The notes below the pieces were generated by a model. That model ran no database searches. It worked only from the letters and a program-made list of their open reading frames with translations, and was not told the DNA's origin. Both the position numbers and the translations under genes were made by a program. Shown here piece after piece: positions 32,201-39,955 of a DNA stretch of 42,284 bases; the stretch's first letter is position 1; every line of letters begins with the position of its first letter. Source of the DNA: Lachnospiraceae bacterium (GTDB taxonomy: Bacteria > Bacillota > Clostridia > Lachnospirales > Lachnospiraceae); the NCBI GenBank assembly GCA_029068555.1, contig JAIECJ010000011.1, forward strand, positions 1 to 42,284. Reading direction: 5' to 3'.

Positions 32201-32824
32201 TTATCCTTCCTGCCCATCTTTTATATGAATACCCTTTTCTCTCATAAAGTTCCTAAGTTCCCACACATCGCCATAATACACGCAACCGTCCATGCCAAGA
32301 TTTCTGGCGGCCTCTACATTTGCAGGCTTATCGTCTATAAAAAAACACTCTTCTGGCCTAAGGGAAAACGTTTTAAAAAAATCAGTATATGCCGCCGGTT
32401 CCGGTTTTAACAGCCCATGCTCACAGGATATCCATATGCCTTTCATATACGCAATGGATTTTATATTCCTGCTGAATGTTCGAAAACGATGCGAAGTATT
32501 TGAAAGAAGATATAAGTCATAACCATTTTGGGATAACTCTGCCACCAACGCTTCCATAGGCGGATTGGGCGGCTGTATCATCCTGTACTCCCTTATAAAT
32601 CGCTCCACTGTGCCATGCAGATGTGTAGGCATCCTTTTACATACAGATGTAATAGCCGCATCATCTGAGATGGTTCCCCTGTCCATCTGAAGCCACTCTA
32701 CTGATGCACAGAGATGATTTTTTATCCATTTGAAATCATCCTCATTGTCCACGTAACCATATATGTACTCCCGCTCACTATATATAGTAAGAACATTTCC
32801 CATATCAAAGACAATATTTTTCAT
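32201..32824 (-). CDS. HAD-superfamily hydrolase (HAD-IA type)
   Basis: A 207-aa cytoplasmic HAD hydrolase. Motif I is FDMGNVL with the nucleophilic Asp but without the usual second Asp two residues on (Gly instead, as in the FDxGNVL subgroup of HAD-IA proteins). Motif II is LLSNTSHRF, the motif III Lys lies in GLLKPEPAAY, and motif IV is FFIDDKPANVEAAR. Members dephosphorylate or dehalogenate small metabolites. The frame starts with GTG at 32839, but GGAG gives normal spacing to the ATG at 32824, which starts the conserved MKNIVFDMGNVL. The substrate is unknown. Confidence 0.87.
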   Translation of the reverse strand: MKNIVFDMGNVLTIYSEREYIYGYVDNEDDFKWIKNHLCASVEWLQMDRGTISDDAAITSVCKRMPTHLHGTVERFIREYRMIQPPNPPMEALVAELSQNGYDLYLLSNTSHRFRTFSRNIKSIAYMKGIWISCEHGLLKPEPAAYTDFFKTFSLRPEECFFIDDKPANVEAARNLGMDGCVYYGDVWELRNFMREKGIHIKDGQEG

Positions 32825-33259
32825 TTTATGAATCTCCACTTTTCACACTAACCGCTATATCGCAGCCTCGCTGCGACTTTATTTCCAATCATTTAACAGT
32901 ACGCACTCCTCATCTGCCCGCTTTGGCAGGTCAGATAAATCAGGATAGTAAAATTTTTATTTTACACTAAAATACCCCCATGAAAAACGGGGGATTAAAC
33001 GTAACATTAGCTATTTGTCAATGGTGGATGCATCTCCCTTTTCAGAAAAGTGTTCCCAATGTATAACATCCAACTACTCTATTCTCTTAAACATCACAGA
33101 AACATCATCCTTGCTTAACCCTGCCTTGTGTCCTGCTCACCCCGTCCCAGTAACATGTAAAAATCCATGCAAAATTTGCTTCGCAAATGGATTTTTACTT
33201 TCACGCGTCACATTTTCACACGGACTTGGCAGTAGATGTTAAGTCCTGTGAACAGTAAT
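32825..33259. other. 435-bp intergenic stretch with hairpins, no credible gene
   Basis: Several short stem-loops are seen: CGCAGCctCGCTGCG-like near 32863, CCCCC/GGGGG at 32976-32994, and a longer one with AAAATCCAT/GGATTTTT at about 33159-33198. On the minus strand two short open stretches separated by stops (33000-33150) look like decayed coding sequence but match nothing I recognise. A plus-strand 75-codon frame (33015-33242) lacks a ribosome site. Confidence 0.5.
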
Positions 33260-33329
33260 CATTATATCATATAAAAAACACAAAGTCTATTACTGCATCT
33301 ATCGCAGGACAAAATTATATGATATAATG
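33260..33329. promoter_or_regulatory. Perfect 15-bp inverted repeat with opposed -10 boxes upstream of kduD
   Basis: CATTATATCATATAA (33260-33274) and TTATATGATATAATG (33315-33329) flank 40 bp. The right copy contains TATAAT (33323-33328) facing kduD; the left contains TATAAT facing left. A -35-like TAGACT lies at 17-bp spacing for the leftward box only. Each copy is also itself palindromic (TTATAT-N-ATATAA), so they may simply be two operators. Confidence 0.6.
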
Positions 33330-33361
33330 AAAAAATATAAAATACGAAAGGAATGAATAAT

Positions 33362-34129
33362 ATGCCACAGAATCTAAATATGTTCTCACTTGAAGGAAAA
33401 ACGGCCCTTGTAACAGGGGCAAATACAGGATTGGGTCAGGGGATTTGCACCGCGTATGCTGCCGCAGGCGCAAATGTCATCGGAGTCGCAAGGAGAAGCT
33501 GCCAGGAAACTGCCGAAAAAATCTCTTCTCTCGGCGGAAACTTTACAGAACTTATCGCGGATCTCTCCGATATCAATGCAATTCCGCACATTGTACAGGA
33601 AGCTGCCACAGCATACAGCCGTGTTGACATTCTTGTTAACAATGCTGGAATTATCAAAAGATGTGATGCGACAGATGTCTCAATAGCAGACTGGGATTCT
33701 GTCATTAACATCAATGAAAAAATGGTATTTTTCCTCTCACAGGCATTTGCCAAAAATTGGATTGCAGATAAGAAAGGCGGTAAAATTATCAATATTGCTT
33801 CTATGTTAAGCTATCAGGGAGGAATTCGTGTGCCTTCCTACACGGCAAGCAAGAGCGCTGTCATGGGGCTTACCAGAGCGCTTGCTAACGAATGGGCAAA
33901 ATACAACATTAATGTCAATGCAATTGCACCTGGATATATGGCAACAAACAATACCCAGAATCTGAGAAACGACGAGCAGCGGAGCGAAGAGATTTTGGAC
34001 CGCATCCCGGCAGGCCGCTGGGGTACTCCAGAAGATATTACCGGAGCAGCAATTTTTCTTGCCTCTGACGCCGCCTCGTATGTACATGGATTTACACTCG
34101 CAGTCGATGGCGGATGGCTGGCAAGATAA
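33362..34129 (+). CDS. kduD: SDR oxidoreductase, 2-deoxy-D-gluconate 3-dehydrogenase / KduD-like
   Basis: A 255-aa short-chain dehydrogenase with the cofactor loop TGANTGLGQG (residues 18-27), NNAG, catalytic Ser in IINIASMLSYQGG and the YTASK Tyr/Lys pair. The sequence LVTGANTGLGQG, GIIKRCDA and the ending HGFTLAVDGGWLAR match KduD, which interconverts 2-dehydro-3-deoxy-gluconate forms in pectin and uronate degradation. No kduI or other uronate genes are adjacent, so the role is less sure. Start: the ATG at 33353 touches the AAAGGA site, while the ATG at 33362 lies nine bases from it and is chosen. It is a single gene ended by a strong terminator. Confidence 0.87.
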   Translation: MPQNLNMFSLEGKTALVTGANTGLGQGICTAYAAAGANVIGVARRSCQETAEKISSLGGNFTELIADLSDINAIPHIVQEAATAYSRVDILVNNAGIIKRCDATDVSIADWDSVININEKMVFFLSQAFAKNWIADKKGGKIINIASMLSYQGGIRVPSYTASKSAVMGLTRALANEWAKYNINVNAIAPGYMATNNTQNLRNDEQRSEEILDRIPAGRWGTPEDITGAAIFLASDAASYVHGFTLAVDGGWLAR

Positions 34130-34149
34130 CACCTTAAAAACTGCTTTAT

Positions 34150-34192
34150 TATATGAAAAAATCGAGTTTCCTACACTCGATTTTTTCATATA
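34150..34192. terminator. Bidirectional terminator between kduD and lepB
   Basis: GAAAAAATCGAGT pairs with ACTCGATTTTTTC inside a longer near-perfect stem (34150-34167 with 34175-34192). The A-run and T-run flanks make it suitable for both convergent genes. Confidence 0.88.
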
Positions 34193-34219
34193 CTGCTTAT
34201 TTAAATTGATAGCATACTT

Positions 34220-34732
34220 CTACTTCAGCACTTTCATCTCAGGATAATATTCAAATTCTGCTTTCCCCACAATATCGTCTATGTGTACAAATTTATTCAT
34301 CCAATATCTGGAATCCCATGAATTACTGCGATTGTCTCCCATCATAAAATAACAATCTTCTGGAATAGAATAAGGACCAAAATCCTCATAAAACTCTTTA
34401 GTGGTATAGTCACCAATTTCCTTTCCATCAATATATACCTTGCTATCAATACCTTCGATCTCTTCCCCCGGAAGACCTATTACGCGTTTTAGGTACAATG
34501 TTTTTCCGTCATCAGGATAGTAAAAAGCAACTATATCTCCTCTCTGTGGTGTATCATATAGATAAGCAAGCCGATTGATTACAATTCTGCTCCCAGCCAT
34601 TACAGTCTCCTCCATGGAGCCTGTCGGTACCAATGCGCTTGCAACAACATAGTTTTTCAACCCAAACGCAACTGCCAGAGCAAGCAGAATCAGTTTTGAC
34701 CATTCATAAACGCCTCTTATAGCTTTTTTCAT
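34220..34732 (-). CDS. lepB: Signal peptidase I
   Basis: A 170-aa type I signal peptidase that removes signal peptides from exported proteins at the outer face of the membrane. One N-terminal membrane helix (residues about 10-32) is followed by the catalytic Ser 39 (VPTGSMEETV), Lys 82 (YLKRVIGLPGE) and the late-domain blocks GDIVAFYYPDD and MMGDNRSNSWDSRYW. Size and single helix fit the Gram-positive SipS type. It follows the 68-aa membrane protein by 24 bp, with AAAGG before the start, and may be the last gene of the opp transcript. Convergent with kduD. Confidence 0.95.
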   Translation of the reverse strand: MKKAIRGVYEWSKLILLALAVAFGLKNYVVASALVPTGSMEETVMAGSRIVINRLAYLYDTPQRGDIVAFYYPDDGKTLYLKRVIGLPGEEIEGIDSKVYIDGKEIGDYTTKEFYEDFGPYSIPEDCYFMMGDNRSNSWDSRYWMNKFVHIDDIVGKAEFEYYPEMKVLK

Positions 34733-34756
34733 AATGTGAACCTTTCTTTATCCAGT

Positions 34757-34963
34757 TCAGATAAATCTGCCAAAAAACAGCCAGATAATAAGTAAAAAAA
34801 ATCCAATCACCAGCAATAATGCAGGAATAAACACAATAAACGCTGCTATCAGCATAGCAGGACGATCCGCTTTCTCAAGCTCTAGGCCTTCCATCTGTTG
34901 TTCAAACTCTGTCTCTGATTTTTCCACATCCAGCACACGTTTTATCTTGCTATTAAAAAACAT
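34757..34963 (-). CDS. Small membrane protein, 68 aa
   Basis: Not recognised. A charged N-terminal half (FNSKIKRVLDVEKSETEFEQQ) is followed by about 30 hydrophobic residues (MLIAAFIVFIPALLLVIGFF onward) that can span once, or twice as a hairpin. GGAG is found eight bases before the ATG. It lies 24 bp after oppF and 24 bp before lepB in the same direction, so it is expressed with one or both. It could be an accessory subunit of either neighbour (inference only). Confidence 0.7.
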   Translation of the reverse strand: MFFNSKIKRVLDVEKSETEFEQQMEGLELEKADRPAMLIAAFIVFIPALLLVIGFFLLIIWLFFGRFI

Positions 34964-34987
34964 ATTGCATCTCCAATTTGACTACCT

Positions 34988-36022
34988 TTATTTTTCCAGC
35001 GGATAGTGGCATGCTACCATATGATTATTCCCCATATCAGTCATCACAGGCACTTCCTTTTTGCACTTTTCCTGGCACATATAACATCTTGTGTGGAATT
35101 TGCAGCCTGTCGGTGGATTGACAGGGCTGGGAATATCACCCTCCAGCAGGATTCTGTCACGCTTCTTATCATTCACGTCTGTTGTAGGTATTGCTGACAA
35201 CAGTGCCTTCGTGTAGGGATGCAGTGTACGTTCAAACAACTCCTCTGTGCTCGCCAGCTCCACCAGATTTCCCAGATACATTACACCGATTCGATCGCTG
35301 ATATATTTTACCACACTCAAATCGTGTGTAATAAACAGGTATGTGAGATGTTCCTGTTCCTTTAAATCCGACAACAGATTCAAAATTTGTGACTGTATCG
35401 AAACATCCAATGCGGATACAGCTTCATCACAGACTACAAACCGCGGCTTTAACGCAAGGCTTCTCGCGATACCGATTCTCTGACGCTGACCGCCGGAAAA
35501 CTGGTGCGGATAACGTCCAAACATATAGGTATCAAGTCCGCACTTTTTCATTACATCCATGACATAATCGCGAAGTGCCGTATCACCCTTTTTATAAATG
35601 CCATGAGCTGTCAATCCCTCCCCGATAATCTGACCTGCTGTCATTTTAGGGTTCAGGGAAGAATACGGATCCTGAAAAATCAATTGCATTTCACGCCGCA
35701 ATGCGCGTAGTTTTTCGGCCGGCTGTTTTTTAAGATTGATCATCTCCCCATCTTTTTCAAAAAAAATATCACCATGTGTCTGCGGATAAAGCTGTAAAAT
35801 AGTTCTGCCAAATGTGGATTTTCCACACCCAGACTCACCTACAAGTCCTAATGTCTCTCCCTCATAAATGTCTAGGGAAATTCCATCATTTGCCTTTACA
35901 TACTTTTGTTCTTCACGAAAACTTGATTTTTTGACAGGAAAATATTGTTTGATATCGCGAATGCTAATCAATACCTTTTTATTTTCCGTTTTATTATTAC
36001 CAGTTTTATTATCAGTCTGCAT
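34988..36022 (-). CDS. oppF: Oligopeptide ABC transporter ATP-binding protein OppF
   Basis: A 344-aa ATPase subunit of a peptide importer. Walker A GLVGESGCGKST, signature FSGGQRQR, Walker B FVVCDEAVSALD (Ala where Pro is usual in DEP), H-loop ITHDLSVV. The C-terminal oligo_HPY region has the conserved Cys cluster (CKFHTRCYMCQEKC), possibly an Fe-S site as described for some OppD/DppD proteins. The ATG at 36022 after GGAGG is preferred over 36034, which overlaps that site. It overlaps the 3' end of oppD by 11 bp, so the two are translationally coupled. Confidence 0.93.
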   Translation of the reverse strand: MQTDNKTGNNKTENKKVLISIRDIKQYFPVKKSSFREEQKYVKANDGISLDIYEGETLGLVGESGCGKSTFGRTILQLYPQTHGDIFFEKDGEMINLKKQPAEKLRALRREMQLIFQDPYSSLNPKMTAGQIIGEGLTAHGIYKKGDTALRDYVMDVMKKCGLDTYMFGRYPHQFSGGQRQRIGIARSLALKPRFVVCDEAVSALDVSIQSQILNLLSDLKEQEHLTYLFITHDLSVVKYISDRIGVMYLGNLVELASTEELFERTLHPYTKALLSAIPTTDVNDKKRDRILLEGDIPSPVNPPTGCKFHTRCYMCQEKCKKEVPVMTDMGNNHMVACHYPLEK

Positions 36023-37031
36023 GATGTCCTCCATTCTGAAGGGGTGTTTCCTTCCTGACAGCCTTTTCTGCGTAGAAACATCTTACCTGATGATTTGCTT
36101 CCACTTCCAGAAGTTCTGGTTCCTCCTCCATACACTTTTTCGTACAATACTTACAGCGCGGCGCAAACTTACATCCTTTCGGCAGGTAAAGCGGGTTTGG
36201 AACTGCCCCGTCAATCGGATCCAGACGAACCCCTTTGGGCGTGTCCAGTCTTGGAATAGAAATCATCAGCCCCTCTGTATATGGATGGGAATAAACACCG
36301 TCTGTAAAAATAGTCTTTGCATCTGCCATCTCTACAACCTGCCCACAATACATAACAGCAACCTTATCTGCCATTTCATTAATTACGCCGAGATCGTGCG
36401 TGATAAATAAAATGGCCGTTCCCATCTTTTCCTTCAAATCGTTCATCAGCTTCAAAATCTGTGCCTGAATCGTAACGTCAAGCGCTGTAGTCGGCTCGTC
36501 CGCAATCAGAAGCTTTGGCTTGCATGCAAGTGCCATCGCAATCATGACACGTTGCCGCATACCACCAGAAAGCTGGAACGGGTACTGCTTTGCCACACGC
36601 TCGGGATTCGGAATTTTGACTTCCGAAAGCATATGCACCGCCTCGGCCTTTGCCTGTTTTTTCGTCATTCCCTGGTGCACACGGAACACCTCGCCTATCT
36701 GTCTCTCTATCGTAAACACCGGATTGAGCGATGTCATAGGTTCCTGAAAAATGACTGATATCTCATTTCCACGGATTGCATACATCTCCTTCTGCGAGCA
36801 GTTCACTACATCCTTGCCATTAAAGGAAATCGTTCCACTCTCAACATAACCGTTTCCATCCAAAAGCTTTAAAATGCTCATGGCAGAAACACTTTTTCCG
36901 CTGCCGCTCTCACCCACAATTCCAAGAGTCTCTCCCGGCTCCAAAGAATAGGTGACATCATTAACTGCTTTTACCACACCGCGCTTTGTCTTGAAAAAAG
37001 TACGCAGATGCTTTACTTCCAGTAAACTCAT
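36012..37031 (-). CDS. oppD: Oligopeptide ABC transporter ATP-binding protein OppD
   Basis: A 339-aa partner ATPase. Walker A GIVGESGSGKS, Q-loop VIFQEPMTSLNP, signature LSGGMRQR, Walker B LLIADEPTTALD, H-loop ITHDLGVI, and a C-terminal oligo_HPY region with cysteines CKFAPRCKYCTKKC. OppD and OppF together energise the OppBC pore. It starts eight bases after the oppC stop and overlaps oppF. Confidence 0.94.
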   Translation of the reverse strand: MSLLEVKHLRTFFKTKRGVVKAVNDVTYSLEPGETLGIVGESGSGKSVSAMSILKLLDGNGYVESGTISFNGKDVVNCSQKEMYAIRGNEISVIFQEPMTSLNPVFTIERQIGEVFRVHQGMTKKQAKAEAVHMLSEVKIPNPERVAKQYPFQLSGGMRQRVMIAMALACKPKLLIADEPTTALDVTIQAQILKLMNDLKEKMGTAILFITHDLGVINEMADKVAVMYCGQVVEMADAKTIFTDGVYSHPYTEGLMISIPRLDTPKGVRLDPIDGAVPNPLYLPKGCKFAPRCKYCTKKCMEEEPELLEVEANHQVRCFYAEKAVRKETPLQNGGHHAD

Positions 37032-37039
37032 ACAATTAC

Positions 37040-38830
37040 CTACCTTTCCTTGGACTTAGGATCTACGGCATCCCGCAGACCATCACCGATACAGTTGATA
37101 CTAATCGTACTGATTGCCAGAACGATAGACGGGAACACCCATCTCCACCAGTATTTTTCAATTACCGTAGCATTTCTGGCACTGTTTAACATATTTCCCC
37201 ATGTTGCGTTCGGCTCCGTTACGCCAAATCCAATAAAGGACAATGACGATTCTGTCAGCATACAGGTTGCGAAATCCAGTGTCGCATTCACAATAATAAC
37301 CGTTATAACATTGGGCAAAATATGGCGGAAAATAATGCCCCATTCTTTCACGCCAAGTGCCTTTGCCGCTGTAACAAACTCCTGTTCTCTCTCCGCCAGA
37401 ACACTGCCTCGCACCAGTCTTGCTATACCCGGCCATGAAAGAAATCCCAGAATAACCATGATCATGATAATTCGCTGTGTTTCTGTAATACTGTTTCCAA
37501 TAATTGCCGATAAAATGATAGCAAACGGTAAAAATGGCAAAGAAGATACAATTTCAGTCAGACGCATCATAATATTATCAATCTTTCCGCCCTTGTATCC
37601 TGACACACCACCAACAACCACTCCAATGATGGTAGAGATAATTACAGCAATTGCACCGACTGTCATTGTCATACGGCCACCCTTGAGCAATCGTCTAAAT
37701 ACATCGCGTCCGAGGTCGTCTGTCCCCATCAAATAACCATCAAGTCCCCAACTGTATACAGTATTACTCTCTCCAATTGCATAATTTCCATAGTAACCCG
37801 CACTGATTTTTTTCACCGGTTCGTTGATTGATGGAACCTGATTCTGTCCAAATGTACCATCGCCCCATGAGACAACCGATCCGTCATCAAGAAGAACCGT
37901 ATAATGATACCTTCCGCCCTCGATAACCTTTACATGTCCCTGAATTTCCTCTGGAATATTACATGTCTTTTTTATATTATTTCCCCATGCGTAAACACGT
38001 CCGTCCTCCGTGACAGCAGCAACACTCTCGTCCGACATTGCCATATCAACTGCATGTCCCGACACAGCGTCAGGAACTTTCGAGTATGCTGTAGATTTTT
38101 TCGTAAGCGGAACCACTTCCTTGGAATCTGTAAGTGCAATGACAATATCATTGTTTGCATCAAAAGATGTAATATGTCCCTGAACACCATCCGGAAATTT
38201 GATGTCTACAATGTAGCTGTTTCCCCAACTATAAAGTCTGCCCCTATCCGTGAGTGCAAGCGACATCTGATACCCCGCGTACACCTCCACAGGCTTCTCA
38301 CCCATGCGAAGCTCCACCGGAATCGCCTCTAGTCCCATACGGTCATTTCCCCATGTAATAACTTCATCATTTTCATTTATGGCAAGAATATGGTCAAGCC
38401 CTGCCGACACCTGCGTCAGCCTTCCCATATCCTTAGGGAGTTTTTTGAGCTTGTCTGTCGGAAAGTTTCCCCATTCATAGACATGTCCTTCGTTGTCTAT
38501 GCCAACGGAAAATGTACTTCCCAGACTAAGCTGTCCGGCATCTGTCGAAAGCGCTTTTGGTACTTTGAGCATACCAAAACCAGGCTCTACATTTGACTGC
38601 GTTACATCTTGATAATACATATCTATCGGAAAAAATATTGGCAGTATCATACAGCATGCAAATATAAACAAAAAGCAGAAAACACCTACCATGGCAATTT
38701 TGTCTTTAATGAAACTGAAAAATACCATTTGTATCGGAGTCAGTACTGCTTCCTGTTCTTCCGACATCATACCGCCTACAAGCATTCGCTGTGTCGCTTT
38801 TCCCATAGTGGATTTTTTATTTTTTTTCAT
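37040..38830 (-). CDS. oppC: OppC-like permease with inserted RCC1-like beta-propeller
   Basis: A 596-aa protein, almost twice a normal OppC (about 300 aa). Residues 30-70 hold the usual cytoplasmic N-terminus and first membrane helix (about 46-69). Residues about 100-363 form an insertion of roughly 40-residue repeats of the RCC1 type, each with a VxAGxxHxxAL-like strand and a WGN/WGD turn: WG at 120, 160, 202, 282, 322 and 361, with a degenerate turn near 240, giving seven blades. The permease then resumes at the canonical LMGTDDLGRDVF (368), with five further helices and the EAA loop AAKALGVKEWGIIFRHILPN (488-507). Since the loop after helix 1 is outside in this family, the propeller should sit on the extracytoplasmic side, near the binding protein (inference). 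No frameshift or stop marks the joints, so it is a true domain insertion. Confidence 0.92.
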   Translation of the reverse strand: MKKNKKSTMGKATQRMLVGGMMSEEQEAVLTPIQMVFFSFIKDKIAMVGVFCFLFIFACCMILPIFFPIDMYYQDVTQSNVEPGFGMLKVPKALSTDAGQLSLGSTFSVGIDNEGHVYEWGNFPTDKLKKLPKDMGRLTQVSAGLDHILAINENDEVITWGNDRMGLEAIPVELRMGEKPVEVYAGYQMSLALTDRGRLYSWGNSYIVDIKFPDGVQGHITSFDANNDIVIALTDSKEVVPLTKKSTAYSKVPDAVSGHAVDMAMSDESVAAVTEDGRVYAWGNNIKKTCNIPEEIQGHVKVIEGGRYHYTVLLDDGSVVSWGDGTFGQNQVPSINEPVKKISAGYYGNYAIGESNTVYSWGLDGYLMGTDDLGRDVFRRLLKGGRMTMTVGAIAVIISTIIGVVVGGVSGYKGGKIDNIMMRLTEIVSSLPFLPFAIILSAIIGNSITETQRIIMIMVILGFLSWPGIARLVRGSVLAEREQEFVTAAKALGVKEWGIIFRHILPNVITVIIVNATLDFATCMLTESSLSFIGFGVTEPNATWGNMLNSARNATVIEKYWWRWVFPSIVLAISTISINCIGDGLRDAVDPKSKER

Positions 38831-38849
38831 GTATAATTTCCACCTTTCC

Positions 38850-39833
38850 TTAGTTTTCCAGCTTCACCCTTGGATCCACAAGAGTATACGCGATATCCAT
38901 CAGAACATTTCCGGCAAGCGACAAAATAACATAAAACATCTGCATCGCAAGCACAACTGAGAAGTCTCTCTGGTTCAGCCCCGAAATCATCATCTTTCCA
39001 AGACCGTCCCATACAAATATCGTCTCAATTACAACAGATCCGCCAAACAACCCGATAAGCCACCATGTAGTCACAGTTACTACGGGTATTAATGCATTGC
39101 GGAATGCGTGCACATAAATTACCACCTTTTCACGCAGTCCTTTTGAACGTGCTGTCCTGATATAATCCATGCGGAGCGCCTCAATCATGGATGCCCTCAC
39201 ATAGCGTGTAATACTTCCTATACCACCGACAGACATGACAAGAACAGGAAGTGCCATATGCTTTGCCGTATCAACAAACGCATCAAAACCCGTTCCCGTA
39301 AAGCCTGCAGTTCTGACGCCGCTAATCGGGAAAAGAGGAATGCGTATCGCAAATATATAGATGGCAAGCAGTGCAATGACAAAGCTCGGTATACTGTATC
39401 CAACAATCGTCACAACCTGCACAACCTTATCTAACATGCTGTTCTTCTTAACCGCCGTGGTAATGCCAAGCGGTATAGAAATTGCAAACACCAGAATCAT
39501 TGAAAATATATTTAAAAGCACCGTGTTGCGCATCGGCACACCGATGACATCCTTCACAGGTCTTCTGTATTCAGTAGAATAGCCAAAATCCCCCCTAAGC
39601 ATATTGGTAATCCATTTCACATATTGCACAGGAATGGGCTTGTCAAGTCCAAGCATCTCTCTCATATTGTCATACTGCTGCTGATAAACCTCTGGCTTTA
39701 TATTGCCCTGCAGCATCATTTTCACCGGATCGCCCGGCATTGCCTTATAAATGGCAAACATTAAAATAGAAATTATAAAAAAAACAAAAATAATATAAAC
39801 CAATCTTTTTAATAAAAATCTTCCAGTCCGCAT
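38850..39833 (-). CDS. oppB: Oligopeptide ABC transporter permease OppB
   Basis: A 327-aa inner-membrane permease with six predicted helices. The start MRTGRFLLKRLVYIIFVFF and the P-loop-like PGDPVKMM segment are typical of OppB/DppB, and the EAA motif (RTARSKGLREKVVIYVHAFR) contacts the ATPases. Unlike its partner OppC it has normal length and no inserted domain. A GGGGGA site precedes the ATG. It is 122 bp after oppA, with a strong hairpin in the gap, and 19 bp before oppC. Confidence 0.94.
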   Translation of the reverse strand: MRTGRFLLKRLVYIIFVFFIISILMFAIYKAMPGDPVKMMLQGNIKPEVYQQQYDNMREMLGLDKPIPVQYVKWITNMLRGDFGYSTEYRRPVKDVIGVPMRNTVLLNIFSMILVFAISIPLGITTAVKKNSMLDKVVQVVTIVGYSIPSFVIALLAIYIFAIRIPLFPISGVRTAGFTGTGFDAFVDTAKHMALPVLVMSVGGIGSITRYVRASMIEALRMDYIRTARSKGLREKVVIYVHAFRNALIPVVTVTTWWLIGLFGGSVVIETIFVWDGLGKMMISGLNQRDFSVVLAMQMFYVILSLAGNVLMDIAYTLVDPRVKLEN

Positions 39834-39858
39834 ATTAGGAGTCCCCCTATATCTATTA

Positions 39859-39895
39859 ATAATAGGGAAGTACCGCTTTCATACTTCCCTATTAT
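39859..39895. repeat. 14-bp perfect stem-loop between oppA and oppB
   Basis: ATAATAGGGAAGTA (39859-39872) is perfectly inverted at 39882-39895 with a nine-base loop and no T-tract on the minus strand. Such a hairpin after a binding-protein gene usually protects its mRNA or partly terminates, giving more OppA than permease (inference). Confidence 0.7.
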
Positions 39896-39955
39896 CATTT
39901 TATGCTTAATGTGTAATGCCGTTTATACTTCGTTGCTGTTCACTCCGTCCAGCAA

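Noticed and set aside
33015-33242. 75-codon plus-strand frame in the gap before kduD
   Set aside because: No ribosome site, Cys/Pro/Ser-rich composition unlike neighbours, and it runs through hairpin-forming intergenic sequence.
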